Shown here one piece after another: positions 1 through 5,648 of a stretch of DNA of 7,244 bases. Origin of the DNA: JBQLZO01 sp052168315. Its GTDB lineage: Bacteria > Planctomycetota > Phycisphaerae > Phycisphaerales > UBA1924. Where the stretch lies: contig JBQLZO010000010.1 of assembly GCA_052168315.1 (NCBI GenBank), positions 1-7,244 of the forward strand. Reading direction: 5' to 3'. The notes under the pieces are model-generated. The model had not been told where the DNA came from, ran no database searches, and was given only the letters and a program-made list of their open reading frames with translations. Each line of letters begins with the position of its first letter. Position 1 is the stretch's first letter. A program made the translations under genes and the position numbers.

Positions 1-35
1 GGGGGTTGAGGGGGGTTGGGGGGGGGATCATGGGG
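1..35 (+). other. G-run cluster, potential G-quadruplex
   Basis: Four runs of G lie close together at 1-5, 10-15, 18-26 and 32-35, separated by loops of 2 to 5 bases. This fits the standard pattern for an intramolecular four-tier G-quadruplex on the plus strand. It sits over the stop codon and downstream edge of the minus-strand gamma-glutamyltransferase gene, so the G-rich strand is that gene's template strand and the mRNA would be C-rich. The runs are seen directly. Folding or any role in transcription end formation is inference. It could also be simple low-complexity sequence in a GC-rich genome, and it is cut by the window edge. Confidence 0.45.
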
Positions 36-2031
36 TGGCTTCATCGGCGCTTCCACCCTTGCGGGGGTCGGCAAAACCCCGCGCTTCGCCCTGGACGGGC
101 GCGATGAGCTGGACGATTCCGGCGGCCTTGATGTGGGCGAGCCGGTGCCCGCGGGCCTGGAGCGCGGCGTAGAGGGTGTGGGCGAAACCGAATGTGAAGT
201 CGGCGTTGTTGTAGGCGAGGAGGGTCCACGCGTGGGCCTCGGCGTTGAGGGCGCCGATGGGGACGATGGCGGACCTGGGTGCGTTGGGCGTGGCGGCCTC
301 GATGAACAGGGTTTCCGGGAGCCACTGGTGGTGGATGCGGGCGCCCTCGACGGCGAGCTGCGGCGCGGCGGCGGCTTCGGGATCGGCGGTCATGCATGCG
401 ATGAGCGCCTGGAAGGTGGCGGTGATGATGCGGGGGCCGCCTGAGGCGCCGGCGACGAACTCGACCTGTTGGTTGTGGTCGAGGACGATGGTGGGGGTCA
501 TGGAGCTGAGGGGTCGCTTGCCGGGCTCCGGGGCATTGCGCTGCGACTGGATGAGCCCGAAGGCGTTGGGCTTATCGGGTTGGGTGGCGAAGTCGTCCAT
601 CTGGTTGTTGAGGAAGAAGCCGTAGCGGGCGACGGGGATGCGCGATCCGAAGAGGAGGTTGATGGTCTCGGTGCAGGCGACGGCGTTGCCCCATCGGTCG
701 AGGATGGAGAAGTGGGAGGTTCCGGCGTCGTCGGGGAGCTGGGGGGGGAGTTGGTTGTTGTTTGCGGGGTTGTGGTTGGGGTCGGTGATGGTGTCGCCGA
801 GGAGGCCGTATTGGTTGGTGGGGAGTGTCTGGTTGGGGGTGATGCGCTGGGCGCGGGCGGCCAGGATCCGGGGGTTGAGCAGGGCTTGGGTGTCGATGTC
901 GGGGTTGAACTGGGGGTCGGCGAGGAAGGCAGCGCGGTCGGCGAAGGCGTGCTTCATCGTTTCGGCGATGAGGTGGATGGCGGCGGGGGCATCGCGGCTT
1001 TGGATGGCGGCTTCGAGCGCCTCGCGATGCGGGGCGAGGAGGGTGAGCATCTGGATGAGGGTGATGCCGCCGGAGGAGGGCAGGGGCATGGTGATGAAGG
1101 TGCGCTGGTTCCATGCGTCGATGCGGACGATGAGCGGCTCGACGATGGCGGCGTGTGGGCCCGCGGGTGGTGCGGCGAGGTCGTCGAGGGTCATGACGCC
1201 CTGGTGGTGATGGATGGTGTCGATGATGGCCTGCGCGATGGGGCCCTGGTAGAAGGCATCGAGCCCGTGGCGGGCGATGCGTTCGAGGGTCTCGGCGTGC
1301 TGCGGGTTGCGGATGAGCTGGCCCGGGAGCGGCGAGCGGTGGTTGGTGAACTGGTCGATGAAGGCGAGTTGTTCGGCGGTGTAAGCGTCGGCGTGCTGGT
1401 CTGCGTGCTGGGCGAGTTCGGCGAGGGCCTCGTGCTGGTAGGCATCGACGATCCATCCCTTGCGGGCGATGGTGATGGCGGGGATGAGGACCTGCATGCG
1501 GTCGAGCGTGCCGAAGGTTTCGAGGGCGAGCAGGAGCCCTGCGGTGGTGGCGGGGATGGCGATGGCGTGTCCGGAGTGCTGTGAGGCGCCTTCCGGGAGG
1601 TGGGTGAAGTGGCCCGGTGTGATGGCGGCGGGGGCGCGTTCGCGGTAGTCGATGGCGATGCTGATGGGGTCGTCGGGTTCGGGGGTGCGTGGGTCGTCGC
1701 GGAGGTGGATGACCATGAAGCCGCCCCCGCCGATCCCGCAGGATTCCGGTCGGACGACGGAGAGTGCGAAGGAGGCGGCCACGGCGGCATCCACGGCGTT
1801 GCCGCCGAGGTTGAGGGCCTGGACGCCGGCCCATGAGGCGAGGGGGTGGTCGGTGGCGACGACGCCGGGGGTGAGGAGGGGGCGGGATTCGTGTGGCCGG
1901 GGTTGGGTGTTCGGCGGGGTCTGGGCATGGGCGGAGGGCAGGTGGTGCGGCGCGGCGGCGATGGCGAGGGTGGCGGCGGTGATGATGAAGATGAAGGTGC
2001 GACGGGCGGGGTGGTCGGCGGGAGTGTGCAT
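28..2031 (-). CDS. ggt: Gamma-glutamyltransferase (glutathione hydrolase) precursor
   Basis: A 667-residue exported N-terminal nucleophile enzyme that cleaves gamma-glutamyl bonds of glutathione and related peptides and passes the glutamyl group to water or an amino acid. The N-terminus has RR at 10-11, a hydrophobic stretch (about 13-27) and an A-x-A type cleavage site after Ala36. The family core follows: GGNAVDAAVA, the GIGGGGFM loop, and R130 in YRERAP, matching the arginine that holds the glutamate carboxylate. The precursor should cut itself before Thr438 (GTSHFS), giving subunits of about 401 and 230 residues. Then come LNNQMDDF, RPLSSMTPT (Ser509-Ser510), the oxyanion pair Gly531-Gly532 and HHQWLP. 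Both subunits are longer than in E. coli. About 40 residues (579-618) look inserted between the FIE strand and the LYAALQARGHRL helix. The open frame extends upstream to 2433, but that part is low-complexity and runs antisense to panC. The ATG at 2031 directly precedes the signal peptide, so it is the chosen start. Only a weak GGGG ribosome site precedes it. The family call is very secure; the physiological substrate is not known. Confidence 0.96.
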   Translation of the reverse strand: MHTPADHPARRTFIFIITAATLAIAAAPHHLPSAHAQTPPNTQPRPHESRPLLTPGVVATDHPLASWAGVQALNLGGNAVDAAVAASFALSVVRPESCGIGGGGFMVIHLRDDPRTPEPDDPISIAIDYRERAPAAITPGHFTHLPEGASQHSGHAIAIPATTAGLLLALETFGTLDRMQVLIPAITIARKGWIVDAYQHEALAELAQHADQHADAYTAEQLAFIDQFTNHRSPLPGQLIRNPQHAETLERIARHGLDAFYQGPIAQAIIDTIHHHQGVMTLDDLAAPPAGPHAAIVEPLIVRIDAWNQRTFITMPLPSSGGITLIQMLTLLAPHREALEAAIQSRDAPAAIHLIAETMKHAFADRAAFLADPQFNPDIDTQALLNPRILAARAQRITPNQTLPTNQYGLLGDTITDPNHNPANNNQLPPQLPDDAGTSHFSILDRWGNAVACTETINLLFGSRIPVARYGFFLNNQMDDFATQPDKPNAFGLIQSQRNAPEPGKRPLSSMTPTIVLDHNQQVEFVAGASGGPRIITATFQALIACMTADPEAAAAPQLAVEGARIHHQWLPETLFIEAATPNAPRSAIVPIGALNAEAHAWTLLAYNNADFTFGFAHTLYAALQARGHRLAHIKAAGIVQLIAPVQGEARGFADPRKGGSADEATP

Positions 2032-2081
2032 GGTGGTGCCCCGTGGCTGGCGTTGGGAGGTGCGCGGCGTCGTTCGCGTGC

Positions 2082-2123
2082 GGGGGACGATACCTGATCG
2101 TCCGGGGGCGGCGGGGGCGATAC
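2082..2123 (+). repeat. Direct repeat of a G-run plus CGATAC, 30 bp apart
   Basis: GGGGG followed by (A)CGATAC occurs at 2082-2093 and again at 2113-2123. The two CGATAC cores (2088-2093 and 2118-2123) are spaced exactly 30 bp, about three helical turns. A third CGATAC occurs at 4202-4207 upstream of gcvT. The cores could be -10-like promoter elements for panC, or paired protein-binding sites, since GATAC resembles a weak -10 hexamer. I could not identify a good -35 partner at 16-18 bp, so the role is open. The first copy overlaps the palindrome at 2085-2103. Confidence 0.3.
2085..2103. promoter_or_regulatory. Perfect palindrome (7-5-7) between ggt and panC
   Basis: The arms GGACGAT (2085-2091) and ATCGTCC (2097-2103) are exact reverse complements around a 5-bp centre, ACCTG. 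The site lies in the 179-bp divergent gap (2032-2210), 54 bp upstream of the ggt start and 107 bp upstream of the panC start. It could be the operator of a dimeric regulator or a short RNA hairpin. No T-run follows in either direction, so a terminator is unlikely. The palindrome is seen; regulation is inferred. Confidence 0.4.
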
Positions 2124-2210
2124 GGTGTGCGGGCGGATCCGGGGTGGTGTGATGGGATGGGCGCGCGTGCGTGGGCGCGTGCGGGCGCTTGCGAGAGGGA
2201 CCCTTGGGCG

Positions 2211-3125
2211 ATGCGGATCGTTCGGCGGAGCGAGGAACTGGAGGCGTACCGCGGCGCGGTGCTGGTGCCGACGATGGGGGCGCTGCACGCGGGGCACGCA
2301 GCGCTGATCGGGCGGGCGCGTTCGATCGCGGATGAGCGCTCGGCGCGGCTGGGGATTCGTCAGCCGGTGCTGGTGAGCGTGTTCGTGAATCCGACGCAGT
2401 TCGATGAGGGGGCTGATTTCGATTCGTATCCACGGACGCTGGATGCGGATGGGGAGGTGGCGCAGCGCGCGGGGGCCGATGCGGTGTTCGCGCCGCCGGC
2501 GTCGGTGGTGTATCCGCCGGATGGGAGCGCTGCGTCGGCGGCGCGGTTCGTGCCGCGGGAGGCGGATCTGCCTTCGGTGGCGCGGGACCCCGGGCTGGAA
2601 GATGCGCAGCGGCCGGGGCACTTCGCGGGTGTGTGCGGGGTGGTGCGCCGGCTGTTCGAGTTGACGCGCGCTTCGGCGGCGGTGTTCGGCGAGAAGGACT
2701 GGCAGCAGTTCCTGGTGGTGCGGGCGCTGACGGACCAGGATCGGATCCCGATCGAGATCATCCCGCATCCGACGGTGCGTGATGGGGATGGGCTGGCGCT
2801 GTCATCGCGGAACGCGCGGCTGAGCGCTGCCGAGCGTGACCGGGCCTCGGCGGTGCCGCGGGCGCTGAAGGCGGCGCGGGGCGCGGCGACGGCGGAAGAG
2901 GGCGAGCGGGCGGCGCGGGGGGTGCTGGAATCGGCGGGGCTTCGTGTGGAGTACGCGGCGGTGCGTGATGCGGCGACGCTGATGCCGATCGCCGGGGGCG
3001 GTGCGGTGAGCGCTGCGCGGGTGCTGATTGCGGCGCGGTTGGGGGGGACACGGCTGATCGACAACGCGGCGTGGTCAGGTTGTCGGGATGGGGGCGGGGA
3101 TGGGCGTGGGGGCGTTGGCGTTTGA
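2211..3125 (+). CDS. panC: Pantothenate synthetase (pantoate--beta-alanine ligase)
   Basis: A 304-residue cytoplasmic enzyme of the HIGH-containing nucleotidyltransferase superfamily. It uses ATP to activate pantoate as pantoyl adenylate and joins it to beta-alanine, the last step of pantothenate (coenzyme A precursor) synthesis. Signatures are in order: PTMGALHAGH at 20-29 (the ATP-binding HIGH-type motif), FVNPTQF at 58-64, RPGHFAGV in the middle, FGEKDWQQ at 159-166, and RDGDGLALSSRN at 190-201 with the KMSKS-like SSRN. Family homology ends with RLIDN at residue 285. The last 19 residues are a Gly-rich tail encoded opposite the end of the convergent antiporter gene. ATG 2211 is chosen because the PanC fold begins there and a GAGAGGGA purine stretch lies about 10 bp upstream. 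In-frame sequence back to 2043 has no PanC similarity. The gene diverges from ggt. panB and panD are not in the window, so the pathway genes are probably scattered. Confidence 0.97.
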   Translation: MRIVRRSEELEAYRGAVLVPTMGALHAGHAALIGRARSIADERSARLGIRQPVLVSVFVNPTQFDEGADFDSYPRTLDADGEVAQRAGADAVFAPPASVVYPPDGSAASAARFVPREADLPSVARDPGLEDAQRPGHFAGVCGVVRRLFELTRASAAVFGEKDWQQFLVVRALTDQDRIPIEIIPHPTVRDGDGLALSSRNARLSAAERDRASAVPRALKAARGAATAEEGERAARGVLESAGLRVEYAAVRDAATLMPIAGGGAVSAARVLIAARLGGTRLIDNAAWSGCRDGGGDGRGGVGV

Positions 3126-4127
3126 AGCGTTGATGGCGAGCCATGCGATGTAGGCGGCGTACGCGAGCAGGAGGATCGCGCCCTCGGGTCGCGAGATCCG
3201 GCGCCCGGTGATGGCCATGGGGAGCAGGAGGATGGAGACGGCGGCCATGACGATGAGGTCGATGCGGGCGCCGTCGGGGAGCGCGGTGGGCGTGATGGCG
3301 GTGGTGAGCCCCCAGATGAACAGCAGGTTGAAGATGTTGGAGCCGACGATGTTGCCCAGCGCCATGTCGGTCTGGCCCTTGCGTGCGGCGACGATGCTGG
3401 TGGCGAGTTCGGGGAGGCTGGTTCCGACGGCGACGAGGGTGAGCCCGATGACGGTCTCGGGGACGCCGAGTGATCGGGCGAGGGTGGTGGCGCCGCGGAC
3501 AGTGAGCTCGCCGCCGAGGATGAGCATGGCGAGCCCGGCGATGATGAGGAAGATGGTGGTGTGCCAGGCGAGCGCGGGGGCTTCGGAGAGCGCGGCCTTT
3601 GCGTCGGCGGCGAAGGGGTCTTCGGTGGGGGCGCTGCGCTGGCGGAGCGCATCGGCGAGGGTGTAGTAGAGGAAGATGGCGAAGAGGAGCAGGAGGATGA
3701 GCCCATCGGCGCGGGTGAAGGCCTCGGGCGGGGCGGCGGATGCCGGGTCGGGGGTGGACCAGAGGTGGTCGAAGGCGAGGATGATCGCGGCGATGCCGGC
3801 GAGCACGAGCATGGGGATCTCGCGCGTGACGATGGATCGGTGCACGACCATGGGCGCGAGCAGCGCGGTGATGGCCAGGAGGAGGCCGATGTTGGCGATG
3901 TTGGATCCGACGACATTGCCGAAGCCGATGGCGGAGTTTCCGCGGTGGGCGGCGACGAGGTTGACGACGAGCTCGGGGGTGCTGGTTCCGAAGGCGACGA
4001 CGGTCATTCCGACGATGACTGGCGCGACGCCGAGGCGCGCGGCGAGCGCGACAGCGCCCTTGACGAGGGTGTTGCCGGCGAAGACGAGGAGGGTGACGCC
4101 GAGGAGGAACAAAAGTGCGGCGAGCAT
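3075..4127 (-). CDS. Calcium/sodium antiporter (CaCA family, YrbG-like)
   Basis: A 350-residue inner-membrane cation/Ca2+ exchanger, probably with about ten transmembrane helices. Two inverted alpha repeats, the hallmark of the family, are plain. Alpha-1 has GTSTPE at 47-52 and GNVVGSNIAN at 70-79. Alpha-2 has GTSLPE at 235-240 and GNIVGSNIFN at 258-267. The glutamates Glu52 and Glu240 and the asparagines of both GSN motifs correspond to the ion-coordinating positions known in this family. A hydrophilic loop (about 163-193, with EDPFAADAK) separates the halves. A short Pro-rich tail (338-350) ends the protein. The length is close to that of E. coli YrbG (325 residues). The most likely role is sodium-driven Ca2+ extrusion; exact ion preference cannot be read from sequence. 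The 3' end overlaps panC by 51 bp in convergent orientation. The start ATG at 4127 begins the first helix. No clear ribosome site is visible, only CACCACC before the ATG. The gene diverges from gcvT. Confidence 0.94.
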   Translation of the reverse strand: MLAALLFLLGVTLLVFAGNTLVKGAVALAARLGVAPVIVGMTVVAFGTSTPELVVNLVAAHRGNSAIGFGNVVGSNIANIGLLLAITALLAPMVVHRSIVTREIPMLVLAGIAAIILAFDHLWSTPDPASAAPPEAFTRADGLILLLLFAIFLYYTLADALRQRSAPTEDPFAADAKAALSEAPALAWHTTIFLIIAGLAMLILGGELTVRGATTLARSLGVPETVIGLTLVAVGTSLPELATSIVAARKGQTDMALGNIVGSNIFNLLFIWGLTTAITPTALPDGARIDLIVMAAVSILLLPMAITGRRISRPEGAILLLAYAAYIAWLAINASNANAPTPIPAPIPTT

Positions 4128-4168
4128 GGTGGTGGGGGTTTGGGGGATAGGCGTGCGGGTTACGGTTG

Positions 4169-4187
4169 GCGTACACTAACTGTACGC
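4169..4187. promoter_or_regulatory. Perfect palindrome (7-5-7) between the antiporter gene and gcvT
   Basis: GCGTACA (4169-4175) and TGTACGC (4181-4187) are exact reverse complements around CTAAC. The site is in the divergent 174-bp gap, 41 bp upstream of the antiporter start and 114 bp upstream of gcvT. It is AT-richer than its surroundings and contains TACACT and, on the minus strand, TACAGT, which resemble -10 hexamers. A regulator bound here could act on either gene. The palindrome is seen directly; the operator role is inferred. The rest of the gap is GC-rich. I see no glycine-riboswitch core in front of gcvT. Confidence 0.45.
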
Positions 4188-4289
4188 GGCGTCGGCACCC
4201 CCGATACCCCCCCTGGGTCGCCCACTCTTGCGGCGCGGCCGCCCGGCGTCCTGCGCTTTGTTCGCGCTGCCATCCCCGAGATTTCCGCC

Positions 4290-4293
4290 GGAG
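4290..4293 (+). promoter_or_regulatory. Ribosome binding site of gcvT
   Basis: GGAG lies 8 bp before the ATG at 4302. It decides the gcvT start, because the open frame continues upstream for 247 codons into sequence antisense to the antiporter gene that has no GcvT similarity. Confidence 0.7.
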
Positions 4294-4301
4294 CTTGCCC
4301 G

Positions 4302-5438
4302 ATGTCGCTGCTGAAGACCCCGTTGCACGCGTTCCATGCCCGCCACCATGGGAAGTTCGTTGACTTTACGGGGTGGGAGCTGCCCATCTACTACGAGGGC
4401 CGAGGGATCCACGCGGAGCACCACCAGGTGCGGAACTCGTGCGGGATGTTCGATGTGTCGCACATGGGGCGTGTGCGGGTGCACGGGCGGCACGCGCGGC
4501 GGTTCCTGGAGCGTCTGTGCACGCGGCGGATCTCGGACATGGAGGCGGGGCAGTGCCGGTACTCGCTGGTGCTGAATGAGAACGGCGGGATCAAGGATGA
4601 CATCCTGGTGTACCGGATGGATGATGATGATTTCCTACTGGTGGTGAACGCATCGAACCGGGAGAAGCTGCTGGGGCACTTCGAGTCGATCAAGGGCGAC
4701 CTTGTGGTGAAGATCGAGGATCGGACGGCCAAGACGGCGATGGTTGCGATCCAGGGGCCGAGGACGATGGAGCTGATCGGGAAGATGTCGAAGGAGATCC
4801 CGACGCTGAAGCGGTACCGGTTCGTGGAGAAGTCGTACCTGGTGGTGAAGCTGGTGGTGTCTCGGACGGGGTACACGGGCGAGGATGGTGTGGAGGTGAT
4901 CCTGCCGGCGGGGATGGTGGACATGGCGTTGAAGCTGTTGTTGAAGGATGCGGATCCTGGCGCGGCCGAGGGGCTGGTGGCGCCGGCGGGGCTGGGCGCT
5001 CGTGACACGCTGCGACTCGAGGCGGGGATGCCGCTGTACGGGAACGAACTGCGCGAGGATGTGTCGGCGCTGTCGACGGGGCTGGGGTTCGCGATGAATC
5101 TTGATAAGGATGGCGATGAGCGCGGGGAGGCGTTCGTGGGGCTGGAGGCGCTGCGGCGGGAGATGGATGCGGGCGGGCCATCTCAGAAGCTGGTGGGGCT
5201 GTTCGTGGAGGGCAAGCGGACGCCCCGGACGCACGCGGCGATCGTGCATGAGGGATCTCCGGTGGGCGAGGTGACCTCGGGGTGTTCATCGCCGACGCTG
5301 GGGCGCGTGATCGCGATGGGGTATGTGCCGGCGGAATTGTCGGCGGTGGGCACGCGGGTGGGGATCGACATCGGGCGCGGGGCAGTGCTCGATGCGGAAG
5401 TGACGGGGCTGCCGTTCTACAAGGCGCCGAAGAAGTAG
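4302..5438 (+). CDS. gcvT: Glycine cleavage system T protein (aminomethyltransferase)
   Basis: A 378-residue cytoplasmic enzyme. It takes the aminomethyl group carried on the lipoyl arm of H protein, transfers the one-carbon unit to tetrahydrofolate (giving 5,10-methylene-THF) and releases ammonia. It aligns along its whole length with E. coli GcvT (364 residues). Landmarks are TPLHAFH at the N-terminus, VDFTGWELPIYY (about 20-31), GMFDVSHMG at 48-56, GGIKDDILVY starting at 95 (Asp99/Asp100 include the folate-binding aspartate of the family), RTGYTGEDGVE at 188-198, and GARDTLRLEAGMPLYG with Arg234 and Asp235. The SGCSSPTLG segment of the C-terminal beta-barrel domain comes later. No key segment is missing. 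Lysine content is higher than in its neighbours, with AAG codons almost throughout. The gcvH and gcvP genes usually found next to it are absent, as the next gene is an unrelated secreted protein. A YgfZ-like folate-binding paralogue is unlikely given the intact GARDTLRLE block. Confidence 0.97.
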   Translation: MSLLKTPLHAFHARHHGKFVDFTGWELPIYYEGRGIHAEHHQVRNSCGMFDVSHMGRVRVHGRHARRFLERLCTRRISDMEAGQCRYSLVLNENGGIKDDILVYRMDDDDFLLVVNASNREKLLGHFESIKGDLVVKIEDRTAKTAMVAIQGPRTMELIGKMSKEIPTLKRYRFVEKSYLVVKLVVSRTGYTGEDGVEVILPAGMVDMALKLLLKDADPGAAEGLVAPAGLGARDTLRLEAGMPLYGNELREDVSALSTGLGFAMNLDKDGDERGEAFVGLEALRREMDAGGPSQKLVGLFVEGKRTPRTHAAIVHEGSPVGEVTSGCSSPTLGRVIAMGYVPAELSAVGTRVGIDIGRGAVLDAEVTGLPFYKAPKK

Positions 5439-5484
5439 GGCGCGGCGGTCAGCGGACGGCGTGGCGCGCTGCCGGGGATTCGGG

Positions 5485-5500
5485 CGCATCGGATGATGCG
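5485..5500 (+). terminator. Short hairpin downstream of gcvT, possible weak terminator
   Basis: CGCATC (5485-5490) and GATGCG (5495-5500) form a perfect 6-bp stem with loop GGAT, extendable by two G-T pairs. It starts 47 bp after the gcvT stop. It is followed by TTGAAAAAAT rather than a run of T, so it is not a classical intrinsic terminator on the plus strand. It may mark the 3' end of gcvT mRNA by RNA stability, or it may be chance. Confidence 0.25.
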
Positions 5501-5551
5501 TTGAAAAAATATCTTTCGAATTCTTGCGCGCGTGCCCTCGTGATGTATGGT
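5501..5551 (+). promoter_or_regulatory. Candidate promoter with AT-rich upstream element for the dockerin gene
   Basis: Positions 5501-5523 are 18/23 A or T, a sharp contrast with the GC-rich window. A TTGCGC (5524-5529) and a TATGGT (5546-5551) follow, spaced 16 bp, and could serve as -35 and -10 hexamers (3/6 and 4/6 to the housekeeping consensus). Transcription would then start near 5558. This puts the AT-rich patch almost exactly where an UP element contacts the RNA polymerase alpha subunit (about -38 to -59). The fit of the three parts is the argument; each hexamer alone is weak. Confidence 0.35.
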
Positions 5552-5566
5552 GGGTCTGAGGGCATG
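5531..5566 (+). promoter_or_regulatory. Inverted repeat flanking the candidate -10 element
   Basis: CGTGCCCTC (5531-5539) and GAGGGCATG (5558-5566) are reverse complements with one G-T mismatch. They are separated by 18 bp that contain TATGGT. As DNA it could be an operator straddling the promoter core. As RNA it is a 9-bp stem with a large loop, but only if transcription begins upstream. The repeat is seen; its function is inferred. Confidence 0.35.
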
Positions 5567-5576
5567 TCTTCGCTTC

Positions 5577-5601
5577 GCGCGCGTCGTTGTGAGTCGCGCG
5601 C
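5577..5601 (+). other. GC-only hairpin in the leader of the dockerin gene
   Basis: GCGCGCG (5577-5583) pairs with CGCGCGC (5595-5601) around an 11-base loop. It lies 48 to 72 bases upstream of the ATG at 5649, within the presumed 5' untranslated region. It is too far from the ribosome site to block it directly and has no T-run. It could protect the 5' end of the mRNA. CG alternation is easy to obtain by chance at this base composition. Confidence 0.3.
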
Positions 5602-5634
5602 CTGAGTCTGTCGCGTGGAATCGCGCCAATCACT

Positions 5635-5640
5635 GAAGGA
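5635..5640 (+). promoter_or_regulatory. Ribosome binding site of the dockerin protein gene
   Basis: GAAGGA lies 8 bp before the ATG at 5649 and fixes that start. A nearer ATG at 5641 is out of frame and directly abuts the site. Confidence 0.7.
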
Positions 5641-5648
5641 ATGACATC

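Noticed and set aside
469..1584. Long plus-strand open frame opposite ggt (371 codons)
   Set aside because: It is Gly/Val/Glu-rich with no recognisable domain, which is typical of the antisense frame of a GC-rich gene. ggt explains the region.
2043..2210. Upstream extension of panC by 56 codons
   Set aside because: It has no PanC similarity, crosses the divergent intergenic region, and the fold begins at the ATG at 2211.
2032..2433. In-frame upstream extension of ggt by 134 codons
   Set aside because: It is Pro/Arg/Ala-rich low-complexity sequence antisense to panC, and it would bury an obvious signal peptide. The ATG at 2031 is the natural start.
572..4176. Long minus-strand frames at 572-1834, 1191-2768, 2360-3916 and 2758-4176
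   Set aside because: All are Arg/Pro/His- or Ser/Pro-rich low-complexity translations overlapping well-supported genes, produced by scarcity of stop codons at high GC.
3561..4301. Upstream extension of the gcvT frame by 247 codons
   Set aside because: It is Gly/Glu/Asp-rich sequence antisense to the antiporter gene, while the GGAG site and the GcvT homology fix the start at 4302.
4188..4301. Possible glycine riboswitch upstream of gcvT
   Set aside because: The conserved aptamer core sequences are not visible and the leader is short and GC-rich.
5282..5605. Plus-strand open frame across the gcvT end and the following gap
   Set aside because: Most of it is an alternative frame of gcvT. No ribosome site or conserved motif is visible.
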